The notes beneath the pieces are model-generated. The model searched no databases, had not been told where the DNA came from, and saw only the letters and a program-made list of their open reading frames with translations. From Liolophura sinensis (lineage: Eukaryota; Mollusca; Polyplacophora; Chitonida; Chitonidae), in contig NC_088295.1 in NCBI RefSeq assembly GCF_032854445.1, forward strand, positions 75,236,028 to 75,300,027: 64,000 bases of DNA, written 5' to 3'. How positions within the stretch are numbered: the stretch's first letter is position 1; each line of letters opens with the position of its first letter. Below are positions 12,284 to 23,000 of this stretch, one piece after another. The position numbers were made by a program, and so were the translations under genes.

Positions 12284-12598
12284 GCTGCTGGACCTAGCAT
12301 CCCCAAGGCCAGGTCCATGCTGCTGGACCTAGCATCCCCAAGGCCAGGTCCATGCTGCTGGATCTAGCATCCCCGAGGCTAGGTCCCTGCTGCTGGACCT
12401 AGCATCCCCGAGGCCAGGTCCATGCTGCTGAACCTAGCATCCCCGAGGCCAGGTCCATGCTGCTGGACCTAGCATCCCCAAGGCCAGGTCCCTGCTGCTG
12501 GATCTAGCATCCCCAAGGCCAGGTCCCTGCTGCTGGACCTAGCATCCCCAAGGCCAGGTCCATGCTGCTGGATCTAGCATCCACGTGGCCAGGTCCCT
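12284..12598. repeat. 35-bp minisatellite with an inverted repeat in each unit
   Basis: Nine head-to-tail copies of a 35-bp unit built around 'CTGCTGGACCTAGCATCCCC' and 'AAGGCCAGGTCC'. Each unit contains GGACCT and its inverse AGGTCC, so every monomer could form a small hairpin. Copies differ by only one to three bases, so the array looks young. It is GC-rich against an AT-rich background. Confidence 0.95.
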
Positions 12599-12959
12599 TT
12601 GCATTGTTTTAATGTTATAGTATGTTAAATATGATGACAACACAACATTTTGAGTAATTCTAGACGTGACTAATAAGTTGCTGTAAAATTTTTGCATTTT
12701 GTACACAATTCTGCGTAAGCCATGGTGCTAGGGACGTGTGGTTTGCTAATATGTAAGCATTTTGACTGAGGTAAATCGACAAGAGATCGTATTTCACCGA
12801 TTACGTATAACCATTTGTCAGCTATCACACTATCGTCGCTGGTTTTTCTCTCTATGCTGTACGTCTTTTAGTATATTATATCAGTTGTTCACGTTTCGTA
12901 ATCATCCACTCATGCTTGTTGTGTTACATGAGATGTTGTCTGAGCCCAAACGTGTTGCA
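12599..12959. other. Gene-free stretch
   Basis: Nothing supportable. A 66-codon frame at 12762-12962 has no recognisable features. Confidence 0.5.
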
Positions 12960-13165
12960 TAATGGGCTGATTTCTAAGATCTAGCACATAGCAGAGGATC
13001 CATAAATCTTCATTAGCCCCTCGACTGAGTCAGCAAATATCTCATCTGTTTCTGCTGAAAGCCAAGGTGACAAGCGATTCCACAGGGATCGTATAAAATA
13101 TCAAAACGGGTGGCCATATTGGATTGGCGTTTCCATGCGGTGTGTACAATGACGACAACGCCACT
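12960..13165. repeat. Dispersed repeat, copy 2
   Basis: Counterpart of 7930-8165: the same order of short conserved words on the same strand, separated by small indels. It ends about 30 bp before a SINE. Confidence 0.55.
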
Positions 13166-13197
13166 AAGAAATCAGACCGAAAAATCTGAAAATGACT

Positions 13198-13440
13198 TTA
13201 TATTTATTTATTTATTTGATTGGTGTTTTACGCCGTAGTCAAGAATAATTCACTTTTATGACGGCGGCCAGCATTATGGGGGGAGGAAAGCAGGCAGAGC
13301 CTGGGGGAAACCCACGACCATCCGCAGGTTGCTGGTAGACCTACGGCCGGAAAGGAAGCCAGCATGAACTGGACTTGAACTCACAGCGACCGCATTGGTG
13401 AGATGCTCCTGGGTCATTACTCTGTGCTAGCGCACTAAGA
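13198..13440 (-). mobile_element. SINE family 1, near full length
   Basis: (ATTT)n, then 'GATTGGTGTTTTACGCCG' through to the reverse of the tRNA head near 13440. A short direct repeat 'ATGACTT' flanks both ends and may be the target-site duplication. Confidence 0.9.
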
Positions 13441-14318
13441 AGATGACTTCATAGTACCTGCTGTATGCTCCATTACGTAGGACATTCTGGTAGAGGCCTT
13501 AAGTCAGGAGAGTCTTCAGATACCTGGCGAAGTGCTGTTGTTTCCATCGGTTTCTGTTCAGTTTCTTATACCCATATAACTGAATGTCGTCATATAATCG
13601 AAAAAGTTTTTGAATATTTCGTAAATAAATCACGTTTGCATATGGTCATGAAAAAGTCCTTTATACCCATTCATAATGAATCTCTGTTAAATTCTTCGCG
13701 AGCTAGCAACTCAAGAGAGAATTAGCTGTCGGCAGCTCTTGTTTGATCTCCATGGATTTACTGTGTCTATAGAAGACTTTAATTATACACCAATCAGGAG
13801 TGTACATGTCAGTGGTGAATGGCACTCAATTAGGGTGAGTGCTTCCAATTCTCGACTCAGTGGCCTACAGGGTTGTTCATATAGCAGTGGATCGGCCCTT
13901 GACTAATCACATTGATTCTCCAGATCTGGTGCAGTTGGTTTCGTTGGACTTTGAAGTCAAGTTCGACGGTAGCGGTTTCTTCGTGATCTACCCGGTTTCC
14001 TCCACTCACAATCCTGACCGCCTTCCTTCAAGTGAAACATTTTTAACAAAAACACACCAAAAAATATGCCAATCAGTCAATTGTATATATTTGTCTATCT
14101 GTCTTAGCATATGACCTGTACCTTAAGCACGTGCGGTATGGCATGTATAGAGCAAAACTAATTTGACCATGTGCACTGATGACGTGATGTCTGGTTTAAG
14201 GCTTTCTAAATTTGAATTTGTGTGGATTGAATTCATTTAACTCATTCTGATTTGTGAAGTGTATCATTCATCATTCAATAAAGTATAACAGTTCGACACT
14301 GAGACAACAAATTTTCAA
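13441..14318. other. Gene-free stretch with a decayed SINE-like segment
   Basis: At about 13960-14045, 'CCGGTTTCCTCCACTCACAA' followed by 'TCCTGACCGCC' and 'AAGTGAAACAT' echoes the plus-strand middle of family 1. This is probably an old copy with a head upstream (13840-13960). The frames here have no recognised domain. Confidence 0.4.
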
Positions 14319-14640
14319 GTGCGGACTGTTAAATTTACTACTACTGACTCCTTATTCACTGTAAAAATGAATATGTCGTGTGAATCTAAATATGTTGTAT
14401 ACGCACCTATATGCCAGGGGTGTGGCAGGCAATACATTGGTCAGACAGCAGATTTAAGATCCCGGCTAACCGTACACAGACAACAGATTTTCAATAAAAA
14501 TCGGTGTTTTCTTTCTGTTAGTCAACACATTAGACAGTGTTCTCTCTCTTTAACTCTGCTTTCACTTTCAAAGTTTTTCTATTTTACAAAGTTCAGGACT
14601 TAAACCAAGCTTTGTTAGATGTGAAAGAAATTTTGTGTAT
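14319..14640 (+). pseudogene. Penelope-like element GIY-YIG endonuclease relic
   Basis: The frame at 14319-14603 contains KYVVYAPICQGCGRQYIGQT, followed by a LRSRLTVHRQQI stretch. This has the layout of the GIY-YIG endonuclease that closes Penelope-like retroelement proteins: a paired-Cys knuckle (CQGC), then the GIY-YIG core seen here as VVY ... QYIGQT, then a conserved R-x-x-x-H. The expected final segment (KVFLFYKVQDLNQALLDVKE) appears in another reading frame at about 14566-14635, so a frameshift separates it from the core. No reverse transcriptase domain was found upstream, so this is a 5'-truncated dead copy. Confidence 0.7.
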
Positions 14641-15514
14641 TAATAAGTAACCACCCGGTCTAAATGGAAGTCATCGGCCATAGGTCACGACAATTTGACC
14701 ACATTTGTGTATTAATTAACCATACATTGTTATACATTATTTAAAAATGCTATGTTTAATGTACATAATAAAGTGTTTTATATTGTTTGATTTTACACTA
14801 ATTTATAAAGATTAGCATTATTATCCTAAAGCCTATCAAACTGTTATGCTTCATTCGTTGATTAGAGAGAACAAGACGTTCGCAACTGCAGTCGGAATAC
14901 AAAGATGTACAAACGTGTAACTTACTGTATAGCATAAACATAAATGTTTTTCAAAGCTCAGTGTGAAGTATACAACATGTTACAGACCAGTATTTAAAGA
15001 AAGTGTTAATGTTATCCCTTTTCAAATCTCCATGGTGCTCAGATGACGTGATGTGTACAAGGTAAATTGAAGTTATTTTCGGCACGGTAGCATGGTTGTC
15101 AGTGTACCTTAATTAACCATGTCATTCCGATCGAAGCAACATAAATGAATGACGCACAGTGAATTTAACGAAATAGTCTGTTGTTTACAGTTGATGTCAT
15201 GCAATCTATTTATAAACGATAATTATGTACTTGAAAAACATCCTGGTGCCATTCCATGCACGTCACCAAAACCGACTTGCACACAATGGAGAGTGTTATT
15301 ACACATATTGTGATTGGACTGGATTTGCTTTTAGCATTGACTGTAGTTGAAAAGCTGAAGGCTTACATGTAACAGTAAGATTTTATGCGTTTGCATGTAA
15401 GAAGGTAAGGTATGAACATTGCCTTATAGTAAAATATGATTCATATGCAAGCGGTTTGTAATTATGTACATAAGATAATATATTGCTATATCTAAGACAT
15501 TTGAAGTCCAAAAT
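14641..15514. other. Gene-free stretch
   Basis: AT-rich DNA that may include the 3' untranslated tail of the Penelope-like relic just upstream. No other feature is supportable. Confidence 0.5.
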
Positions 15515-15768
15515 TTATGTTTTTATTTGACTGGTGTTTGGCGCCATACTCGAGAATATTTAACTTATACGACAGTTTAAGGTGGGAGGAAAACGGACAG
15601 AGCCCGGAGGAAACTCACGACCGTCCGCAGGTTGCTGTCAGGCCTTCCCACGTTTAGCCAGAGAGGAAGCCACTATGACACTTGAACTCACAGCGACCGC
15701 ATTGGTCAGAGGCCCCTTGGTCATTGCGCCTTGTTGACACACTAACCACCTCTGCCACGGAGCCCCCA
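15515..15768 (-). mobile_element. SINE family 1, full-length, diverged
   Basis: 'TTATTTGACTGGTGTTTGGC' begins the reversed 3' tail. The body includes 'GGGAGGAAAACGGACAGAGC' and 'CAGCGACCGCATTGGTCAGA', and the copy ends in the reversed tRNA head 'CCACCTCTGCCACGGAGCCC'. There are internal deletions after 'TATACGACAG'. Confidence 0.9.
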
Positions 15769-16509
15769 CGAGCTCACAATTGTTTATGGCGCCTTTCTAT
15801 ATAACTATACTGACAGTGCTTTATGTTGGTTGAACAAAACCATGTGTGCACTTGTTGGTTCCTGTCGACAACAAAATTTGAGGAAAAAACTGAAGATGAT
15901 TTCAGTGTCCAAGAAAATAGTAACTCTAGTATCTAATGGTTATATATGGGACTTAAAAATTGCTTTAGAACCGGGTGCAATAAGTTTGCAACCCTGAAAG
16001 AGCTTCCGAAAGTTAAAAGAAAAAAGAAAAAAAAAGTAAAGTGTGGCCAGCGTCCTATATATTGATCATATGCTTACCGTTGCAGCACAGGAAATACGTA
16101 TACCAAGATGGCAAGCGATGGCACCTTGAAGCGAAACGATGGCACGATGAAGCGAAGCGAGGGCACGATGTCACGCAGCGATGACACAGTGGAAAGATTC
16201 CCAGGAGTACAATGGTGCGATGACGGCCTTATCTGGCTTCCATAACTGACTGAACACTGCATTGGGAACACAGTACTATTTAATCAATGTTGCCATTGTC
16301 CTATGGAAACTATTTCTCATATAGGTTTACTAAGGCTGCCTTGGGGCAAAGGGCGTGAGAATACATATGTAGTGATGGTTATACGACGTCCACTAGGATG
16401 GCGTCGAAATCCTGTGACATACAGATGCTCTTTGGTCAGATTACATGGGCTGTAGCTTGCCATTCAGATGTATGACGTAGACGTTCAGGAAAATTGGTTG
16501 ATAAAAATA

Positions 16510-16510
<1 letters not shown>
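15769..16510. other. Gene-free stretch with a short degenerate repeat
   Basis: Contains an A/G-rich run at about 16017-16040. At about 16095-16200 a loose 24-bp repeat of 'GATGGCACGATGAAGCGA'-type words produces a repetitive minus-strand frame (16074-16271) that I do not regard as a gene. Confidence 0.5.
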
Positions 16511-16540
<30 letters not shown>

Positions 16541-16541
16541 G
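16511..16541. repeat. (ATTT)n microsatellite
   Basis: About seven uninterrupted TTTA units, with no SINE body attached on either side. It could be the tail of a lost SINE. It lies about 450 bp upstream of the RFESD TATA box. Confidence 0.85.
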
Positions 16542-16983
16542 TGGGTCTGCGTGTAAGACGGGAATAGCGAAAACGGCTGTAACATACATGAGCAGACCTG
16601 TTTATGTCGAATGCGTTTTAGCGACAAGCTCATTATGAGTGGGGCATAAGAGCGTCCGGAAGGTGCTGTAAACTGGATCACCACCTGTCACAGCCCATCT
16701 GTTTTCTCAAGCCTTCTGGTTCCCAATAAATGGAGATGCCTTCTGGAGAGGAAACAATACAGCTGATCGATAAACTCATCTTGAACATGTCTCCATTCCG
16801 GCTGGAGATTGCTGGATGTTCGCGTCACTCAGACGCTATAGATCGTCCGCCTGATCGAAATCCATCGCCCCTGATCACTGGTGCTGCTCCGAACACACCC
16901 GCAAGTACGGAGAATGTCACTGGTGCTGTTCAGCCATAACCTGTGAAGAGGTGCTTCCTGGGTTGCCCTAGCAACCTACACTC

Positions 16984-16992
16984 TATATAAAA
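16984..16992 (+). promoter_or_regulatory. TATA box of the RFESD-like gene
   Basis: The sequence is TATATAAAA, 71-79 bp upstream of the ATG at 17063, which places a start site around 17015-17025 with a leader of about 40 bp. 'CCATTGG' at 17014-17020 contains an inverted CCAAT, but it sits too close to the start to act as a classical CCAAT box. This is assigned by position and consensus only. Confidence 0.5.
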
Positions 16993-17062
16993 CATTCTGT
17001 TTGAAGGCGATTTCCATTGGGGAAAGGAGTTTTGAGGGTTGTCGACGATACGCTGTCAAAAC

Positions 17063-20000
17063 ATGGCTACTGCAGTGTCCACCGATTGTTCCCCGGATCG
17101 TTCCACGGAGCTGTCCTCTGCCACCAACGCGCTTCAGTGGAGGCAAATTGGAGACTATTACGAGCTACGGAAGCGGAAATGTCAAAGAGTACACTCCAAG
17201 AAAGGGAAATACTTTGACCTGGGTTTATTTTACAAAGACGGAAAGTTTTATGCGATGACAGCCTGGTGTAGCCACATGGGTGAGTAATTCGATATTTTCC
17301 TGAATGGTGTGTTTTAACTGGATCTGTTCGGTACGGCAATTTGAGCATCAAGCATGTGTGTTAATGTGAAATTGTCAATGATTTGCCTTAATGTGTCATA
17401 AATGTGTGGCATAAATGGTTGCGACAAAATGACGTCTGAACCCTCATGTCTCTTAACCCCCAGCCAACAGCCTCCCACCGCATCCCTCCACCCGACCCCA
17501 CCTTCAGCATTCCGCTGTCTACATTGAGCTGAGGCACAGCGTAGTGCAATTCCTGTGCGAACAAACGCTTCCTAATTGCTAACAGTGCTTTTATCGGCCT
17601 CTTTGCATGTCGCGTGTCCATAAAGGCAGTTGAATGTGATGTCTATACGTCGGTACACCGTCACTTGATGCCATTCAGCGAATCAACTCGGCATAGTAGG
17701 TGGATTTTCCTCACCAATATCAGACTGTATAATTACCCCGTCAGGAATGGAACGTTACCATAGCAGAATATTAGTTGCCCTGTGAGACTAAGGTTCCGTT
17801 GATAGTATACATACATATTAGCAGACAGAAGACCTCTGTATTGGACAAACGTGACCGTAATGGATATTTTCACTAAACATTAGTCTACATATCCACGGTC
17901 GTTTGTGGCATACTTACGTAGTTCGGTCATGTGATAAGTGGTGCAATTGCCGTTATATTTGTCAGTTTAATGTACCACACTACTGTGGACCGAATCCAGC
18001 TAACAAGAATCAATGGAAGGTAATAAGGCTTCTCACTGCAAACAGTATATGTCATTGATTGGGATCATTTCTGCCAGACCCCACACGTCGCCACAGTATG
18101 TATGATGTGCTCTGCTTGGTGCGCTACATCGGAGCTTTTAGTGTCTTACATAAATCTACTACAGTAAGCCCGGTGGGGCTTTAATGGTGTATTGATTTTG
18201 CTATTGTTGAAATATATGTGCAATTTATCTCAAATCCTGACATTTATAACACGAAATGAATACCATGTCTGGGTTGGTTGATACAATGGTCAAACTATGC
18301 AAAGCCATACTAATTCCAGGCCGCTCCAGTTTCTCCCTGATTTTTTTGTTGGTTTAGTTTTGAGAGGATGGGGTTTGAACTAATCGTCTACGGCTTACTG
18401 TAGACATTATCTTGAAAGCAGCCCAATTACTTCTAGATACAAGGACTTCGTGCAGAGTGTGCCAAAACATCACTAACGGTCAAACAGACGAAGATGAGGC
18501 GGGTATATGCACAGTTATATACCTCCCTCACACTTCACTGGTGGTAGGTTATACATCTCCCTAATACCTCAATGGTGGTAGGAATCGCCCAATTAGAAAC
18601 GAAAAGAATCTCCTGTAGTTCTGTCTACAATCAAACGCGGTCTCACTATGATATTTAATACAGTGATTAGCGGGTTTTCCATTTCTGTCACAGTATCACC
18701 TGGCCAATGACTTCAGAGCATCTGCACATGTTTATTCTGTATGCTCCGCATTGGATACACACCGTTGTGCAGTTCTATTTTATAATTGCTCTCAGGGTCC
18801 GTAACGTGGTAACACTAAGCGAATGTCAAGCACAACCTGTTCTGCACCTGCTGCGTCACCAAGTAGGTCTGTTTTCAGGCCTGACTTTCTCATTAATATC
18901 TCATCAGGTTGGAACAGGTGGGAATATCACTACAGTGTACTAGAGGATAAAGCCTGACAGATTACAGATTCAAAGCTTCTGTCAGATGTCACACTGTCAC
19001 ATCTGACTGATATATTCTTGATCTACTGCACTGGGGTATTTGCCGTAACCTACACGGAGGTGTGGCCTAATAATATCCATCCAAACATAGGTTTGCAATG
19101 GATCATTCATTACTGCAGAATGTATGGACATATTGCCCTGTATTCTGTAATAATAGGAATCTTGAACACGTTTGTCAAATATCGCCTTAATATTGTCACG
19201 CTATTAATTGTTATTAGTTATTATTATAGCCTGAACACGACGAACACGACGTCTCTGTTTGAGTTGTAATACTATCCCGTCAAGCGAAGGCCTATGGGTC
19301 TAAAACGGGTTCAAATCTCTTGTAATGTATTTTGCAGAAAAGGGTTAGGGACTAAATTAAAAATTAATGAAAGCGACCGAAACAGTGGTATTCCAGATTT
19401 TGTCATTTACTTTATTAGCAGTCATTGATTCCATTGCTATTCTCCTGGGAATCTTAGCGTGTTAATGTGTTTTCAAAAACGCGGATCTTGACAGAAGTTG
19501 AGTATGGCAAGAAGTTTTCATTGTATTTGCTCTTCCGCTTTGGTATGTCACTTGAAATGTGACCTAATCAGAAAATCACTGCCTCAGAATTTCTTCAAGC
19601 TATAAGGTTTTTTTTTTTTGATTGGTGTTTTACGCCGTACTCAAGAATATTTCACTTATCCGACGGCGGCCAGCATTATGGTGGGTGGAAACCGGGCAGA
19701 GCCCGGGGGAAACCCACGACCATCCGCAGGTAGCTGACAGACCTTCCCACACACGGCCGGAGAGAAAGCAAGCATGAGCTGGACTTGAACTCACAGCGAC
19801 CGCATTGGTGAGAGACTCCTGGGTCGTTACGCTGCGCTAGCGCGCTAACCAACTGAGCCACGGAGGCCCCTCAAGCTATAAGGAGTGCCTGGATGCATTA
19901 TTTTGTAATGTACGCCCACGAACTTTGCTTTGTGGGAACTAACGTTCTGCATAATTAAGTGGACGTAAAGCCCATACAAGTACGTTTGATATGCGAACAT

Positions 20001-23000
20001 TTACGAAGACCCCTGTGCTTAAAAATCAAAGCGCATAAAAAGTCAATGGTTTATGAAATTTAGATGCTTATGTCTTAATCAGTGCTGAAATATATATAGC
20101 AACTTCTTTGATATACTAAATGGCTTTTTATTCACAATAAAACACTTATGTAAAAGGATGGCGTCACGAAGATGGCAATTAAGGTCCATGTATCAGAATG
20201 ACAATCAACTGCAGGCAAGTTTCCACGGTGTTCACACATAATGTCTGATGGTGTATGTGTAGATTGGACGGCTCTACATCGATAGGCTCTTACTGAGTGA
20301 AGGGAAATCGATATCACCAAAAGGTCACAATTTACCATTATTTCCTATTTGTTCCGGACCATTACCTCTCAGATGACAGTATCGACTAAAAAGCGATGGT
20401 GTTGGCAAGGCCTTAATCCTTGCGCCCGTCCATCGTTTTTCACTTCCTTCCTCTCTTTTCTTCATGATCCCTTCAGAATCCTTCCGTACGCTGCATACTG
20501 ACTGATACTTCAAGCGTTGGGGTCGACATGTTCATTTCAACTTGATGAATTCGTGGGAGAATGATTAGTCATTTGTAAAACTAGCAAATGTTTCCAGCTA
20601 GCGTGGAAAGGAAAAATACAGCGAGAGAAAAAAGTATGATATAGGCCTAACTCAAGATCAAAACGTTTCATAAAATCTGTAGTGCATTATCTTTTATCAG
20701 GGTGTTGGTTCGGCTCTATATATATTCGTTTACTTTTTTTGCGATTTATTATTTCTTCCTTGCATTTTTCCAGGAAAATGTTTCAAAGCCAAATGACAAG
20801 TAGCAGTGCGTTTCTTGACAATCTCACCAGCTGATGCAGCTAGGAAAATAAAAAGCGATCTGCTAGGCACACCATCCGCCTAAAGAACACCCATTCGCCT
20901 AAAGAACACACATCCGCTGAAAAAACACCCATCCGCTTGAAGAACATCACCCGCTTAAAGAACACCATCCGTCTAAAGAACAGCCGTCTAAAGAACACCA
21001 CCCGCCTAAATAACACCCATTCGCCCAACGAACAACATCCGCCTATATTCTTGCTGGTATATGACTGTTGTTCGACTGGCCAGTGTACTCTGAAGCGCAA
21101 TGACAACATTTTCCGGCTAGTTTGTTATTTGATTCTCCTTCCTCGGCTTACACGGGTTAGGAAAAGAAGTTGTCAATATAATTGTCTTCGTAGCTGGCGA
21201 ATCGTTTTTCTAATCGCCTGTTGTAGTTCTGACAACCCCCAAACCTGGTGCATTCAACTTCATGTCTGTCTGACTTTGACTCTATGGTATTTTGTCTTTC
21301 ACACTTTAATGGGCATTTCCGTGGAGTCTTCATGAGGTCCTGTAAATGTAGATCACTTGTCTGTCCATCTGTTACATTAACGATCGAATCTTGATTTTCC
21401 GCAATCATTACCATAAAATAGTTCTTTGCTACTATCTATTTCCAACCTGTCTTTTTTAATCTATTCGCCTGTACTTCAACTGCTTGCAGAACACACGCAA
21501 GTGGATCTTGCTTCTTACACCAGAGTATTGGGATTTCTGAGAGCATAGTTCTTGCTTACTTCCCCATAATTTTTAGTTGTATGGCTCAACTAACAATATC
21601 CTCCATCTAACCCTATAACATCGCTCTTTTCTCGGTCGTTGTCTGTCTAGCTATGTTTCGCTATCTTATTCACTCGGACGTAATCAAGCCGAGTCAAACT
21701 CCAGCAAATCGACGGTGTTAATTTGTCAGGCCTCGGCAGAGGAGATTTCAGTGGGGATACTAGGTTTATACGAGGGGGTCTATGGCGGGTATTAAGGGCT
21801 TTAGGATATATCTTCGTCAACGACACATCGTCTATCCGAAATGCCTGCCTTGAGACTGGCGTTTAAGCTTATTACGAAGTTTAATAAGTTTAAACGTCAG
21901 AGCAAAAAGTTGTTACTGTTCTAATGTTTTAAAGCACTGGGATATTGGGGGCATGCTGCATGCACTTATATGTACTTCAGTATTTATATAAATACTTCAG
22001 CGTTTGGCATTGTATTATATACATCGAGGATCTGCGAAATGAAATTTTCGTTTATCTACATACTGTATATAAAAATGTTTATTTATTATGTATCAGTTAA
22101 ATATGCTACCGTTATCGGTCCTGTTTCTGGGTCTATATGTGGGCCTGTTGAATTTGACGTCAATAAAACAAAAACCATTGGCCTGGGGGAAACGATGATT
22201 CCAAGTGCTCTTCTTTTGTACATTCTTGCTTAGAACGTGGTTGTTATCATCATTATCATCATATCTTCATCATAGTCGTCGCTGATGTCTTCGTCGTAGT
22301 CAGCGGTATCATGATAGTAAACATGGGAAAAGGTTGAGTATAGGGACTGACTGCTCTTAATTTTCAGGTTGTTTGTCGCTCTTTCTCTGTCTACATACTT
22401 TTTTTGTTCCAAACATTAAAAGGGACATATTTTATCCTTTTACTGGAAATTTTGTGGTGTGCCGGAGGTAAGTGGTCAGTAGAAAACAGACATGCCTTGC
22501 GCAAAAGATCGTCATTAAATCGTGCATCTGCCCTCCAGCTAATTGTTATGCCGTCCTCGGAAGACCTTCAATATGTTGTGACTAGTCTACAGTTCTCCCG
22601 TTCTATTGATCAACTCTCCTGTGCGCAGTGTTTGATTTATAAGCAGAAAGCTGTGTTTCTGTTTCTTTCACTTTAAGAATTTTCTTCATCTGTGTCTCTG
22701 GTCAAAATTACCAACTCCATTATTATTGCTTTTTAATGGGTCAGCTTGAGTCAATGTAACCATTATACGTTTGCTCAAATCTGCCAGAACTAATGAGGTC
22801 GCATTTTCTGTGGTCGCATTTTCTGTGGTGACGAGAATAGGTTCATGGCAAGCATTATAAACAAAATTGTATTTGGATGTTTTGATCAATCCTTTAATGG
22901 TTACCCTGTTCTGGCCCTAAAACTTCTGGTCATTTCGACCCTTAAATAATTAATCGCCCCTTATTTGGTCGGACGCGGCTGTGCCGAAATTTCTTTGATT

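Noticed and set aside
16730-16939. 69-codon frame just upstream of the RFESD TATA box
   Set aside because: It ends 45 bp before the TATA box, has no recognisable domain or splice donor, and cannot be part of the RFESD transcript as modelled.
20840-21335. Opposed frames rich in Lys-Asn-Thr or Arg-Phe repeats
   Set aside because: Created by the short junction repeat at the start of unit A.
22230-22412. Short acidic Asp/Glu/Tyr-rich minus-strand frame
   Set aside because: It derives from a CAT/CGT triplet-rich patch inside an intron, with no conservation evidence.
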